Positions 44,705 to 53,594 of a stretch of 64,000 nt of DNA are shown piece after piece. This stretch comes from Sphingomonas_O antarctica (GTDB lineage: Bacteria > Pseudomonadota > Alphaproteobacteria > Sphingomonadales > Sphingomonadaceae). The DNA lies in NCBI RefSeq assembly GCF_965137005.1, contig NZ_CBCRXM010000002.1, positions 264,858 to 328,857 of the forward strand. The letters run 5' to 3'. The notes under the pieces were generated by a model that saw nothing but the letters and a program-made list of their open reading frames with translations, was not told the origin of the DNA and made no database searches. The position numbers were made by a program, and so were the translations under genes. Positions within the stretch are counted from its first letter, which is position 1, and every line of letters starts with the position of its first letter.

Positions 44705-45478
44705 TCAGGCCGGATGCTTCTGCATCAGCGCATAAGCCCGCTCATACCATTTCGAGCCCGGATAGTTCGCACCCAGGACGGCGGCGGATTTCTTGGCCTC
44801 CTCGGGAATGCCGAGTGCCAGATAGCTTTCGGTCAATCGCTCGAGCGCTTCGGGCGTGTGCGTCGTCGTGTCATATTCGTCGACGACCTTGCGGAACCGC
44901 AGCGTGGCGGCGATCCATTGCGAGCGGCGCTGATAGTAACGGCCGACTTCCATTTCCTTGCCGGCAAGGTGGTCGCGAACCAGATCGACCTTCAGCCGCG
45001 CATCGACGGCATAGCGCGTGTCGGGATAACGGCGGATCAATTCGCCCAGCGCATCGAGCGCCTGTTGCGTGATTTTCTGGTCGCGCGTGACGTCGGTGAT
45101 CTGTTCGTAATAATCGAGCGCGATCAGGTAATAAGCGTAGGACGCGTCCTTGTTGCCCGGATGGATCGACAGGAAGCGTTGCGCGCCGTCGACCGATTTC
45201 TGGTAATCGTGGCTGAGGTAATAGCTGAACGCCGACATCAACTGCGCGCGGCGCGCCCACACCGAATAGGGATGCTGGCGCTCGACCTCGTCGAACAGGA
45301 TCGCCGCCTCCTGATACCGGCCGCGGTCGAGCCGGTCCTTGGCGGTGGAATAGAGCGTGTCGACGTCGCGCGCGACAAACGGCAGGTCGCCCTTGGGACG
45401 TTTGCCGGCGCACGCGGACAGCGAGCCGAGGACCGCAATCGCGGCAATGGCGGCCCATGGCCGGGTAATCTTGAACAT
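44705..45478 (-). CDS. bamD: Outer membrane protein assembly factor BamD
   Basis: A 257-aa lipoprotein of the BAM complex. The lipobox LSAC puts the lipidated Cys at residue 23. Five TPR-like repeats follow, with RGRYQEAAILFDEVERQHPY and YAYYLIALDYYEQITDVTRD typical of BamD, and ALGIPEEAKKSAAVLGANYP at the C-terminus. It bridges BamA and the other Bam lipoproteins on the periplasmic face. A gap of 98 bases separates it from the divergent rsh gene. Confidence 0.95.
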   Translation of the reverse strand: MFKITRPWAAIAAIAVLGSLSACAGKRPKGDLPFVARDVDTLYSTAKDRLDRGRYQEAAILFDEVERQHPYSVWARRAQLMSAFSYYLSHDYQKSVDGAQRFLSIHPGNKDASYAYYLIALDYYEQITDVTRDQKITQQALDALGELIRRYPDTRYAVDARLKVDLVRDHLAGKEMEVGRYYQRRSQWIAATLRFRKVVDEYDTTTHTPEALERLTESYLALGIPEEAKKSAAVLGANYPGSKWYERAYALMQKHPA

Positions 45479-45576
45479 CGGATAGCCCTCTAACGAGCGC
45501 CCATCGCAGCGCCAAGTGAAACCCGCGATGAACGCCGCGCTTGCCTTTGCGTGACCTGACTGCCCACATAGAGGCG

Positions 45577-47664
45577 ATGCTGCGTCAATATGAACTGGTC
45601 GAGCGGGTCAAATCCTATGATCCGGATGCCGACGAGGCGCTGCTCAACCGCGCCTATGTGTTCTCGATGGCGGCGCATGGGTCGCAGAAGCGCGCTTCGG
45701 GCGATCCGTATTTCAGTCACCCCATCGAAGTCGCGGGCATATTGACCGACCTGCACCTCGACGACGAGACGATCGCCACCGCGATCCTCCACGATACGAT
45801 CGAAGACACCGTCGCGACGCATGAGGAGATCGAGGCCAAGTTCGGGCCTTCGGTCGCGCGGCTGGTCGACGGGGTGACCAAGCTCAGCAAGATCGAGGCG
45901 CAGTCGGATACCGAGCGCGCGGCGGAGAATCTGCGCAAATTCCTGTTGGCGATGTCGGACGATATTCGCGTGTTGTTGGTCAAGCTGGCCGACCGGCTGC
46001 ACAACATGCGCACGCTGCATCACATCGCCAACCCCGACAAGCGCCGCCGGATCGCGCGCGAGACGATGGAAATCTATGCCCCGCTGGCCGAGCGGATCGG
46101 CATGTACGAATTCATGAACGAGATGCAGACGCTGGCATTTCGCGAGCTGGAACCCGAAGCGCATGCGTCGATCACGCGGCGGCTGGAGCAATTGCACGAA
46201 GGTGGCGGCGACGTGATCGCGCGGATCGGATCGGGGTTGAAGCTGTTGCTCAACCGCGCCGGGATCGAGGCGGATGTCGTCGGGCGCGAAAAGCATCCCT
46301 ATTCGATCTGGCGCAAGATGGCCGAGCGCCACATCAGTTTCGAACAATTGTCCGACGTGATGGCATTCCGCGCGATCGTGCCCGATACCGACGCCTGTTA
46401 CCGCGCGCTGGGGGTGGTCCACGGGCGCTGGCCGATGGTCCCGGGGCGGTTCAAGGACTATGTCTCGACCCCCAAGCGCAACGGTTACAAATCGTTGCAC
46501 ACCGCGGTGATTCACAATGAAAAGGCGCGGATCGAAATCCAGCTGCGGTCGTCGGAAATGCATGCCCAGGCCGAATATGGGCTGGCGGCGCACTGGACGT
46601 ACAAGCAGGGCGTGCGCCGTCCCGACGTGCCGACGCGGTGGATCAACGACCTGATCGAAATCCTCGACAATGCCGAAACCGCCGACGAACTGCTCGAACA
46701 TACGCGGATGGCGATGTACCAGGATCGCATCTTCGCCTTCACGCCGAAGGGCGAGCTGATCCAGCTCCCCAAGGGCGCGACGCCGGTCGATTTTGCTTAT
46801 GCGCTTCACTCGACGCTGGGCAACGAAGCGGTCGGCGCGAAAATCAACGGCCGCGTCGTGCCGCTGCGCACCCCGATCGAAAATGGCGACCAGGTGCAGA
46901 TTTTGAAGTCAAAGGCGCAGGAGCCACAGCCCGCCTGGCTCAACTTCGTCGCCACCGCCAAGGCGCGTTCGGCCATCCGCCGCTACGTCCGCAACAAGGA
47001 ACGCGGCGAGACGGTGTCCCTGGGCCGCAAAATGTACGACGAACTGGTCACGCGCCTGCCTGCAACCCTGGGCAAGGACGCCCTGCCCGCCGCGCTCAAA
47101 CGCCTCAAACTGCCGAATGAGGGCGCACTTATGGAAGCTATCGCCAAGGCGATGCTAAGCGACGGGCAAGTGCTGGAAGCGTTGATGCCCGGGAGCACCG
47201 GCAGCGACGTGACCCCCGCGCCGGCGCAGCAAAAGGCGATTTCGATTCGTGGGCTGACCCCGGGCGTCGCTTATGATCTCGGCCAATGCTGTCATCCGGT
47301 GCCGGGGGATCGCATCGTCGGGCTGCGGCGTGAGGGCGAGGCGATCATGGTCCATGCGATCGATTGCCCGGTGCTGGCGTCGGGCGTGGATGCGGACTGG
47401 ATCGATTTGGCATGGGGCGACGGATCGGACGGGGCGGCGGCGCAACTGGTCGTGATCCTCAAGAACGAGCCCGGCGCGCTCGGTGCGATGGCAAGCATTT
47501 TCGGGTCGCATCAGGCGAACATCCTCAACCTGAAGCTCGAAAATCGCGACGCCAGTTTCCACAGCTTCCGCGTCGATCTGGAGGTTCACGACCTCGCGCA
47601 CTTGATGCGGATTTTGGCGGCATTGCGCGCCGCCGACGCAGTGAGTTCGGCGGAGCGCGTCTAA
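45577..47664 (+). CDS. spoT: Bifunctional (p)ppGpp synthetase/hydrolase (Rsh)
   Basis: A 695-aa RelA/SpoT homologue. The HD hydrolase domain has RASGDPYFSHPIEVAGILTD and ILHDTIEDTVAT; the synthetase domain has HPYSIWRKMAERHISFEQLS and FKDYVSTPKRNGYKSLHTAV; then come the TGS domain (FTPKGELIQLPKGATPVDFA) and a C-terminal ACT domain (VVILKNEPGALGAMASIFGS). With the hydrolase motif intact it can both make and remove the alarmone, as expected when it is the only long Rsh. ATG at 45577 is the family start; a TTG at 45541 adds 12 residues. Its stop overlaps that of convergent phhB. Confidence 0.95.
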   Translation: MLRQYELVERVKSYDPDADEALLNRAYVFSMAAHGSQKRASGDPYFSHPIEVAGILTDLHLDDETIATAILHDTIEDTVATHEEIEAKFGPSVARLVDGVTKLSKIEAQSDTERAAENLRKFLLAMSDDIRVLLVKLADRLHNMRTLHHIANPDKRRRIARETMEIYAPLAERIGMYEFMNEMQTLAFRELEPEAHASITRRLEQLHEGGGDVIARIGSGLKLLLNRAGIEADVVGREKHPYSIWRKMAERHISFEQLSDVMAFRAIVPDTDACYRALGVVHGRWPMVPGRFKDYVSTPKRNGYKSLHTAVIHNEKARIEIQLRSSEMHAQAEYGLAAHWTYKQGVRRPDVPTRWINDLIEILDNAETADELLEHTRMAMYQDRIFAFTPKGELIQLPKGATPVDFAYALHSTLGNEAVGAKINGRVVPLRTPIENGDQVQILKSKAQEPQPAWLNFVATAKARSAIRRYVRNKERGETVSLGRKMYDELVTRLPATLGKDALPAALKRLKLPNEGALMEAIAKAMLSDGQVLEALMPGSTGSDVTPAPAQQKAISIRGLTPGVAYDLGQCCHPVPGDRIVGLRREGEAIMVHAIDCPVLASGVDADWIDLAWGDGSDGAAAQLVVILKNEPGALGAMASIFGSHQANILNLKLENRDASFHSFRVDLEVHDLAHLMRILAALRAADAVSSAERV

Positions 47665-47948
47665 AGCAGCGCGTCGATCGCGGTCGCCATATCCACATCG
47701 CGCTGCGACAGCCCATCGGCATCGTGCGTGGTGAGCAGGATGGTCACGCGATTATAGACGTTCGACCATTCGGGATGATGATCGGCGGCGTGAGCGAGCA
47801 GCGACACGCGCGTCATGAAGCCGAACGCTTCGCTGAAATCGGCAAATTTGAAATCGCGCGTGATGGCGTCGCGCTGTGGCTCGTGAGTCCAGGCAGGGAG
47901 GGCGGCAAGTGCGGTGGCACGTTCCGCATCGGTCAGTTTGGCGATCAT
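47661..47948 (-). CDS. phhB: 4a-hydroxytetrahydrobiopterin dehydratase
   Basis: A 95-aa pterin-4a-carbinolamine dehydratase, recycling the pterin cofactor of aromatic amino-acid hydroxylases. The core motif is visible as HAADHHPEWSNVYNRVTI followed by LTTHDADGLSQRD, with the catalytic histidines. ATG at 47948 gives the family length; the longer frame to 48101 runs through a repeat element. phenylalanine hydroxylase is not in the window. The repeat at 47957 lies directly upstream and could contain or shield its promoter. Confidence 0.93.
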   Translation of the reverse strand: MIAKLTDAERATALAALPAWTHEPQRDAITRDFKFADFSEAFGFMTRVSLLAHAADHHPEWSNVYNRVTILLTTHDADGLSQRDVDMATAIDALL

Positions 47949-47956
47949 TGTGCGAA

Positions 47957-48063
47957 AGAAGAAGAAGCTGGCCCCCGGGTCAAGCCCGGGGTGACGAGTT
48001 TGAAACGAAGGAATGTCACTGCCGTCACCGCGGCCCCCTAGTCGGGACCCAGCTTCTTCTTCT
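47957..48063. repeat. Composite REP element with 15-bp terminal inverted repeats
   Basis: AGAAGAAGAAGCTGG at 47957-47971 and its perfect reverse complement at 48049-48063 bound a unit of 107 bp. Next to the left end is CCCCGGG-TCAAG-CCCGGGG (47973-47991), with the same loop as the elements at 34107 and 51978. A looser CGTCACCGCGGCCCCCTAG lies near the right end. It occupies almost the whole gap between divergent phhB and the metallopeptidase gene. Confidence 0.75.
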
Positions 48064-48088
48064 GCGGCGCATCGGTTAGGCACCGGAA

Positions 48089-48472
48089 GTGACCACCGCA
48101 CCAGCCGCTATCGAAATCGAGACTTTGGCGCGTGCAGCGATCGGCAAGCTGCCCGAGGCGTTCGCGACGCACCTCGATAACGTCCTGTTGATCGTCGAAG
48201 ATTTTGCCGACGATGCGGTGCTCGACGATCTGGGAATCAAGAACCCGTTCGCGCTGACGGGCCTGTATCACGGCCGCCCGATCGGCGAGGCGGCGGTCAC
48301 GGGCGATCCGCCACCGGCAATTTATCTCTATCGGCGCGCGATCCTCGACGAATGGATCGAGAGCGGGGAGGAGCTGGGGCATCTGGTGTCGCATGTCGTG
48401 GTGCACGAGATCGGACACCATTTCGGATTGAGCGATGCGGACATGCACGCGCTGGAGGATTCGGCGCCGTGA
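48089..48472 (+). CDS. Metallopeptidase family protein (minimal zincin)
   Basis: A 127-aa minimal metallopeptidase. The zinc motif is near the end: VVVHEIGHHFGLSDADMHAL, with HExGHH-x5-D as in the minigluzincin-like group. The N-terminal part, FATHLDNVLLIVEDFADDAV, has the strand-helix plan of the family. Start GTG at 48089 follows GGAA. Its stop overlaps the ccmA start by GTGA. The substrate is unknown; its link with cytochrome c genes is only positional. Confidence 0.85.
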   Translation: MTTAPAAIEIETLARAAIGKLPEAFATHLDNVLLIVEDFADDAVLDDLGIKNPFALTGLYHGRPIGEAAVTGDPPPAIYLYRRAILDEWIESGEELGHLVSHVVVHEIGHHFGLSDADMHALEDSAP

Positions 48473-49029
48473 CGCATCTGGTGTTCGACGCCGTGACCGG
48501 CGAACGTGGCGGGCGCACCTTGTTCGAGGGTGTGTCGTTCGCACTGGCTGCGGGCGACGCCCTGCGGGTGAGCGGCGCGAACGGCGCGGGCAAATCCAGT
48601 TTGCTGCGGATTGCCGCGGGCTTGCTCGCGTCTGCGGGCGGCACCGTGGGTGTCGAGGGCCGCGTGGCAATCACCGACGAGCGGCTGGCGCTCGATCGCG
48701 AACGGCCACTGGTCAAAGCGATTGCCTTTTGGGCCGGAATCGATGGCGGCGACGTGGCGTTCGCGCTGGCGGGAACCGGCCTGACCGACCTGGCCGAAGT
48801 GCCAGTGCGGCTGTTGTCTACCGGGCAGCGCAAGCGCGCGGCGCTGGCACGGGTAGAGGTGGCGGGCGCGCTTATCTGGTTGCTCGACGAGCCGGCCAAT
48901 GGGCTCGATACGGCTGGCGTGGCGATGCTCGAAGCGCTGATCGCGAGGCACCGTGCGCGGGGCGGGATCGCGGTGGTGGCGACGCATCAACCGGTGGCGC
49001 TACCCGACGCGCAGGAACTGGTGTTGTGA
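48469..49029 (+). CDS. ccmA: Heme exporter ATP-binding protein CcmA
   Basis: A 186-aa ABC ATPase for cytochrome c maturation. Walker A is SGANGAGKSSLLRIAAGL (residues ~35-52), the signature LLSTGQRKRAALAR and Walker B ALIWLLDEPANGLDTAG are close together as usual in CcmA, and a switch His is in VATHQP. With CcmB, CcmC and CcmD it frees heme-loaded CcmE. Start is GTG at 48469 in a GTGA overlap. Slightly shorter than the usual 200 residues. Confidence 0.93.
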   Translation: MTHLVFDAVTGERGGRTLFEGVSFALAAGDALRVSGANGAGKSSLLRIAAGLLASAGGTVGVEGRVAITDERLALDRERPLVKAIAFWAGIDGGDVAFALAGTGLTDLAEVPVRLLSTGQRKRAALARVEVAGALIWLLDEPANGLDTAGVAMLEALIARHRARGGIAVVATHQPVALPDAQELVL

Positions 49030-49646
49030 AGGCATTCACGGCGATCCTGGCGCGCGATTTGCGGCTGAATGCGGCGCGCGCAGCATTGCCGGTGATGTTC
49101 TTCCTGCTGGTGGCGACGCTTTATCCGTTCGCGGTCGGCCCCGATGCGGTATTGCTGGCGCGGACAGGTGCGGGGATCGCCTGGGTCGCAGCATTGCTCG
49201 CCGCATTGCTGCCGGTCGAGCGGCTGATTGCCCCCGATGCGGGGGAGGGTGTGCTCGATCAATATGCCGTGCGCGGGATCAGTGAAGAATTGGTCACTGC
49301 GGCAAAATTGGTGGCACATTGGCTGGCATTTGCGCCCGCGCTGATGCTGGCTTGCGTGCCGGCGGCGGCATTGCTGGCGCTCGATGGAGCGAGGTTGTGG
49401 CAGCTTGAACTAGGGCTGTTGATCGGTACGCCGGGGCTCGCCGCTCTCGGGCTGACCACCGCCGCGCTAACCGCCAGCGCGCGGGGTGGGGCGGCGTTGA
49501 CTGGATTGGTGATGCTGCCGCTGGCGGTGCCATTGTTGATCTTTGGCGCGGGGGGCGGCTTGAAGTTGCTGGCGGCAACATCGCTGATGCTGGTGGCGAT
49601 GGCACCATTTGCGGCAGGGGCAGCGATCCGCGCTAGTCGGACCTGA
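49026..49646 (+). CDS. ccmB: Heme exporter membrane protein CcmB
   Basis: A 206-aa inner-membrane protein with six hydrophobic segments. AFTAILARDLRLNAARA at the N-terminus, VLDQYAVRGISEELVTAAKL in the middle and ALTGLVMLPLAVPLLIFGAG near the end are family traits. Start is GTG at 49026, overlapping the ccmA stop by GTGA. Unlike the usual ccmABCD order, no ccmC follows: the next gene is convergent and overlaps by 14 bases. The other ccm genes must lie elsewhere. Confidence 0.93.
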   Translation: MKAFTAILARDLRLNAARAALPVMFFLLVATLYPFAVGPDAVLLARTGAGIAWVAALLAALLPVERLIAPDAGEGVLDQYAVRGISEELVTAAKLVAHWLAFAPALMLACVPAAALLALDGARLWQLELGLLIGTPGLAALGLTTAALTASARGGAALTGLVMLPLAVPLLIFGAGGGLKLLAATSLMLVAMAPFAAGAAIRASRT

Positions 49647-50499
49647 CCCAGCGCGCCCATATCGCCGTCGGGAGCAGCAGCCCGCGAGTCTCCTCGCGCA
49701 CCGCGAGTTCGCCGACTTCGACGCGGCCGGGCAGGTCGGCAAAAATCTGGCGCATCAACGCGCCGATCGCCAGCGCGGACATGCGGACGGCATAGACCGT
49801 GAGAAACACGAAGCTGGAGTTCTCGTCGACCAACAGCCGAACATCGGCGAGCAGCCGCGCGAGATCGGTTTCGAGGTGCCACACCTCGCCCTCCGGCCCG
49901 CGGCCGTATTTGGGCGGGTCGAGCACGATGGCATCGTAACGGCGGCCGCGACGGACTTCGCGGGCGACGAATTTGCCGGCATCTTCGATGATCCAGCGGA
50001 CGGTGGAAATGCCCGACAGAGCGGCATTGCCCTTGGCGGATTCGACCGATTTCTTCGACGCATCGACATGCGTTACTGCCGCACCCGCCTGCGCCATCGC
50101 CAGAGATCCGACGCCGGTATAGCCGAACAGGTTGAGCGCGGTGGCGCCTTCGCGTCCGGCCAATTTGTCCTGCGCAAACGCCCAGACCGGCATCATGTCG
50201 GGGAAGAAGCCGAGGTGGCGAAACGGCGTCGGCGTCGCGGTGAAATTCAGACCATGCCACGCCAGCGACCAGCCCTTTGGCACCGGCTGGTCAAAGCGCC
50301 AGCGCCCGCCGCCATCGTCATCCGCGCCGGGCACGAATTCGGCATCGGCGACCCAGTCGAGCGATGCCGGCTGCCACATCGCCTGTGGCTCAGGGCGAAT
50401 GAAACGGTGCGGGCCATAGCGTTCGAGCTTTCGCCCGCCGCCCGAATCGACCAGCGCGTAATCCGCCCACGGTTCACCGATCAAGGTCTCGAGCTTCAC
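49633..50499 (-). CDS. Class I SAM-dependent methyltransferase, RlmI/RlmK-like
   Basis: A 288-aa methyltransferase. SAM-binding motif I is ALNLFGYTGVGSLAMAQAGA and motif IV is DAIVLDPPKYGRG, the D-P-P-K form of 23S rRNA m5C/m7G methyltransferases of the RlmI and RlmL C-terminal type. VTHVDASKKSVESAKGNAAL is the acidic motif II. It lacks an N-terminal PUA domain, so the specificity is uncertain. GTG at 50499 overlaps the thrC stop by GTGA, which makes it the second gene of a thrC operon. Confidence 0.87.
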   Translation of the reverse strand: MKLETLIGEPWADYALVDSGGGRKLERYGPHRFIRPEPQAMWQPASLDWVADAEFVPGADDDGGGRWRFDQPVPKGWSLAWHGLNFTATPTPFRHLGFFPDMMPVWAFAQDKLAGREGATALNLFGYTGVGSLAMAQAGAAVTHVDASKKSVESAKGNAALSGISTVRWIIEDAGKFVAREVRRGRRYDAIVLDPPKYGRGPEGEVWHLETDLARLLADVRLLVDENSSFVFLTVYAVRMSALAIGALMRQIFADLPGRVEVGELAVREETRGLLLPTAIWARWVRSD

Positions 50500-51881
50500 G
50501 ATCGCTCCAGCACATAATCCTTCACTGCCGCGAGCGTCGCGGGGAGGGTGTCGTAGCGTTCCTGCCGTTCGAACAGCCCGGCGAGGCGCGAGGGTAAGGT
50601 CGGGCGCGCCCCTGTCGCGCGCTCGACCGCATCGCGGAATTTGGCAGGGTGGGCGGTGGCGAGCGTGACGATCGGCACATCGCCGCCCGCAAAACTACGT
50701 GCGGCGGCGAGCCCGATGGCGGTGTGCGGATCGATCACCTGCCCGGCATGTTCGTAAGCCCAGCGCATCGTCATCGCCATGGTGTCCGGATCGACGCGGG
50801 CGCTGGCGAAGAGGTTCGCCGCTTCGGCGACCATCGTCGGCGGCAGGTCGAGCTTTTTCTCGCTGTCGAACGTCGTCATCATCGCGCCGAGGGCATTGCC
50901 ATCGCGGCCCGCCAGATCGAACAGCAGCCGTTCGAAATTGGAGCTGACCTGAATGTCCATGGACGGTGCCGCGGTCGGCGTGACGCCCTGCATAGAATAA
51001 TCGCCGCTGCCGAGAGCACGCGCGAGGATGTCGTTGACGTTGGTCGCCACGATCAGCTTCGCGACGGGCAGGCCCATACGTGCCGCGACATAGCCCGCAA
51101 ACACGTCTCCGAAATTGCCGGTCGGCACTGCAAACGCCACCGGCTGTTCGGGCGCGCCGAGCCGGACGGCGGCGTAGAAATAGTAAACCACCTGCGCCAT
51201 CAAGCGCGCCCAGTTGATCGAATTGACCGCGCCGAGGTTGAGCCGCCCGCGCGCTTCCTGGTCGGCGAACAGCGCCTTCACGATCGCCTGCGCCTGATCG
51301 AAATCACCTTCGATGGCGATGTTGTGGACGTTGGGCGCGAGCACCGTGGTCATCTGCCGCCGCTGGACATCCGACACGCGGCCCTGCGGGTGGAGCATGA
51401 ACAATTCGACATTGGCGCGCCCCGCCAGCGCGTCGATCGCCGCCGAACCGGTGTCGCCCGAGGTCGCGCCGACGACGGTCAGCGTCGTGTCGCGATGGCC
51501 GAGGAAGCGTTCGAACAACAGCCCGAGCAATTGCAGCGCCACATCCTTGAACGCCAGCGTCGGCCCGTGGAACAGCTCGAGCAACCAGTGCTGGTGATCG
51601 AGCTGAACCAAAGGCGTCACCGCCGCATGATCGAAGCGGCCATAGGCTTCGGTGCACAACGCATGCAGCGCGGCATCATCGAGCGCACCCGCGACGAACG
51701 GGCGCATGACGGCGACGGCGGTGTCGACGTACGATTTGCCCGCAAGTGCCGCGATTTCGTCGCGGCTCAGCGTCGGCCAGTCGCGCGGGACATATAGCCC
51801 GCCGTCACTGGCGAGGCCGGCGAGCGTGACGTCTTCGAAACCGAGCGCCGGGGCGTTTCCGCGGGTGGAAATATAGTCCAT
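50496..51881 (-). CDS. thrC: Threonine synthase
   Basis: A 461-aa pyridoxal-phosphate enzyme turning O-phosphohomoserine into threonine. The N-terminus MDYISTRGNAPALGFEDVTL is characteristic, PLP-binding Lys112 is in FHGPTLAFKDVALQ, and the phosphate-binding VVGATSGDTGSAAIDALAGR and AVPTGNFGDVFAGYVAARMG follow. ATG at 51881 gives the family start; a TTG at 51893 adds four residues. The methyltransferase gene is coupled downstream. Confidence 0.96.
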   Translation of the reverse strand: MDYISTRGNAPALGFEDVTLAGLASDGGLYVPRDWPTLSRDEIAALAGKSYVDTAVAVMRPFVAGALDDAALHALCTEAYGRFDHAAVTPLVQLDHQHWLLELFHGPTLAFKDVALQLLGLLFERFLGHRDTTLTVVGATSGDTGSAAIDALAGRANVELFMLHPQGRVSDVQRRQMTTVLAPNVHNIAIEGDFDQAQAIVKALFADQEARGRLNLGAVNSINWARLMAQVVYYFYAAVRLGAPEQPVAFAVPTGNFGDVFAGYVAARMGLPVAKLIVATNVNDILARALGSGDYSMQGVTPTAAPSMDIQVSSNFERLLFDLAGRDGNALGAMMTTFDSEKKLDLPPTMVAEAANLFASARVDPDTMAMTMRWAYEHAGQVIDPHTAIGLAAARSFAGGDVPIVTLATAHPAKFRDAVERATGARPTLPSRLAGLFERQERYDTLPATLAAVKDYVLERS

Positions 51882-51909
51882 CGGTCTGATCAAAATCGCA
51901 AACCAAACC

Positions 51910-52002
51910 CGTCACCCCGGCCCCCGAGCCGGGGCCCACCCCTCCACATGCATCGGTGACGCGTGTTGGGAAATGGACCCCGGATCAAGTCCGTGGTGAC
52001 GA
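51910..52002. repeat. Composite REP element downstream of the cyclophilin gene and upstream of thrC
   Basis: Left part: CCCCGGC-CCCCGA-GCCGGGG palindrome preceded by CGTCA. Right part: ACCCCGGA-TCAAG-TCCGTGGT followed by GACGA. The outer ends GTCACCCCGG (51911-51920) and CCGTGGTGAC (51991-52000) pair with one mismatch, as in the other paired REPs. It fills the gap between two minus-strand genes and may end the cyclophilin transcript. Confidence 0.7.
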
Positions 52003-52026
52003 GTGTTGTTGTGGTTGCAGCGTTCA

Positions 52027-52992
52027 TCACTTTGCGACCCGCACGGGCACGGGGATGTTACAAATATCCGCGCCGCCAGCAGGCACGATGAAGAAGTCGT
52101 CCTTCCGGTTGGCGCGCGCGTCGGCATAGCGCGCGAACGTTGCGCTTTCGGTCGAGAGATACTGAAAGCGCGGCAGGTCCGCGACCTCATTGCCCAGCCG
52201 GATCGACGTGATCGGCGTGTGTTCGGCGGCAGTGGCATAGACGCCCAAGGCGGCGGTGCCGCGCGGCAGGCTCGACAGGTTTTCGATGCCCGAAATCACC
52301 CGCCCGACCAAAGCAATGTTGCGGTCGAGATGGCGCGGCGCATGGCCGATGACAGTGTAGAGCTCGGCGCCGCTGCCCGTGTCGGGGGACAGGTTTCGTC
52401 CGACGCCGACCATGCCGTAGCAATGGACGGGCCAAAGGCGCACTTCGTTGGTGGCGGTAGGCCAACCATTAAAATTGAAGCTGTCCACCGCATATGCGTC
52501 CGAAGCACCAACCTGCGGACCTGTTCCGGCATGGGCCATGCCCGCCATGCCAACGTGTGATAGCCGCGCTATCTCGTTCCAATGCGCATTTCCGTCGACC
52601 GTATATTCACTCTCCGGCACCTTCACCAAACCGACCGGCAGCGGCTTCGCCTTGGGCGTGTCGCCACCCGGATCGCCCCATTGCGCGACATAATTGTCCT
52701 GCACGCGCGTCACCGCCGTCCCGTCCCACCAATGCGCCGCGGCGAGCTTGCGGATGTTGCCGACCCAGCCTTGCGAAAACGGCGCGGGGATCAGCTGGAT
52801 TATCACGCGCCGCGCTTTGCCGTTGAGCGGCGGCAAATCCATCACCAGCAAATCGCGCGGCGCGATCGCCACCCAGTCGCCAGCGGACGCGGCGGCGACG
52901 ATCTCGGACGGCGCGCGCGGATCGGGGGCGACACGGCCCGCAGCCTGCGCGGCGGCGGCTTGGGCGAAAGCGAACAGGGCGAATGTGAACAT
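52027..52992 (-). CDS. Peptidylprolyl isomerase, cyclophilin type, exported
   Basis: A 321-aa protein with a signal peptide (MFTFALFAFAQAAAAQAAG). A unique N-terminal part (DWVAIAPRDLLVMDLPPLNG) leads into the cyclophilin fold: VIIQLIPAPFSQGWVGNIRK, GVGRNLSPDTGSGAELYTVI, HAPRHLDRNIALVGRVISGI and ENLSSLPRG. The family isomerises X-Pro bonds; this one would act in the periplasm. It is larger than classic cyclophilins by about 130 residues, as sphingomonad secreted members tend to be. Confidence 0.85.
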   Translation of the reverse strand: MFTFALFAFAQAAAAQAAGRVAPDPRAPSEIVAAASAGDWVAIAPRDLLVMDLPPLNGKARRVIIQLIPAPFSQGWVGNIRKLAAAHWWDGTAVTRVQDNYVAQWGDPGGDTPKAKPLPVGLVKVPESEYTVDGNAHWNEIARLSHVGMAGMAHAGTGPQVGASDAYAVDSFNFNGWPTATNEVRLWPVHCYGMVGVGRNLSPDTGSGAELYTVIGHAPRHLDRNIALVGRVISGIENLSSLPRGTAALGVYATAAEHTPITSIRLGNEVADLPRFQYLSTESATFARYADARANRKDDFFIVPAGGADICNIPVPVRVAK

Positions 52993-53068
52993 CGGCACAC
53001 CATGCCGCGCCGCCGCCGCCTTGCCTAGCCGCGCGGTCCCGCCTAATCGCGCCGCTTCCAAGGTATGC

Positions 53069-53159
53069 GGAGCGGTGGCCGAGTGGTCGAAGGCGCTCGC
53101 CTGGAAAGTGAGTATACGTCAAAAGCGTATCGTGGGTTCGAATCCCACCCGCTCCGCCA
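53069..53159 (+). tRNA. tRNA-Ser (GGA)
   Basis: Folds as a class II tRNA of 91 nt: acceptor GGAGCGG/CCGCTCC, D-arm with GAGTGGTCGAAGGC, anticodon loop CTGGAAA giving GGA, long variable arm TATACGTCAAAAGCGTAT, T-arm GTGGGTTCGAATCCCAC, discriminator G and an encoded CCA. It marks the border between core genes and the accessory region, a common integration site. Confidence 0.96.
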
Positions 53160-53594
53160 GCCAGTCCCTATCTTTCCCATCTCCACCGACTCCGCGCCTC
53201 AATTTGGCGGACTTTGGCGGCATTCCCGTCGCATTCCGTAGTGCGGAAAACCGGCGATCTCGTCAAAGCGCCGGCAATCGCGCCCCTTTTCTCCGCCCGA
53301 CTAGTCCGCAGTACGGTTTCCCGTGAAACGCGAATATAACGCGAATTGCCATGCATTTCGGTGGCGTGATCGAGCGAATTTGGCGGTTTTCAGCAGTCGA
53401 AGAGTGTCATGGCAACTAAAATAAACGGGAAAGTCCATCGTCCAAACGTGAAGACGAACCACGTTACCGCGTAAATAAATGCGCTTGGAAGTACGCGCGA
53501 AAATCATTTGAATCGCGGCCCTGATTCGAGTAAACGCATCGCATCCAGCCAGGAGAACAAACGGACCGCGAGGTTCACCTGGGTGGAGAAAATA
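53160..53594. other. Gene-free stretch after tRNA-Ser
   Basis: About 435 bases without a convincing gene. It is less GC-rich than the core. It holds a GGCGGACTTTGGCGG tandem-like motif near 53210 and two ACGCGAAT copies near 53327-53345 beside TATAA-like sequence, which may be a promoter. No integrase, no obvious second copy of the tRNA 3' end elsewhere in the window. The minus-strand frames here have no protein-like character. Confidence 0.4.

Noticed and set aside
53069..53159. Second copy of the tRNA-Ser 3' end as right attachment site
   Set aside because: I saw no matching repeat of the T-arm and acceptor end further right in the window, so no island border is claimed.
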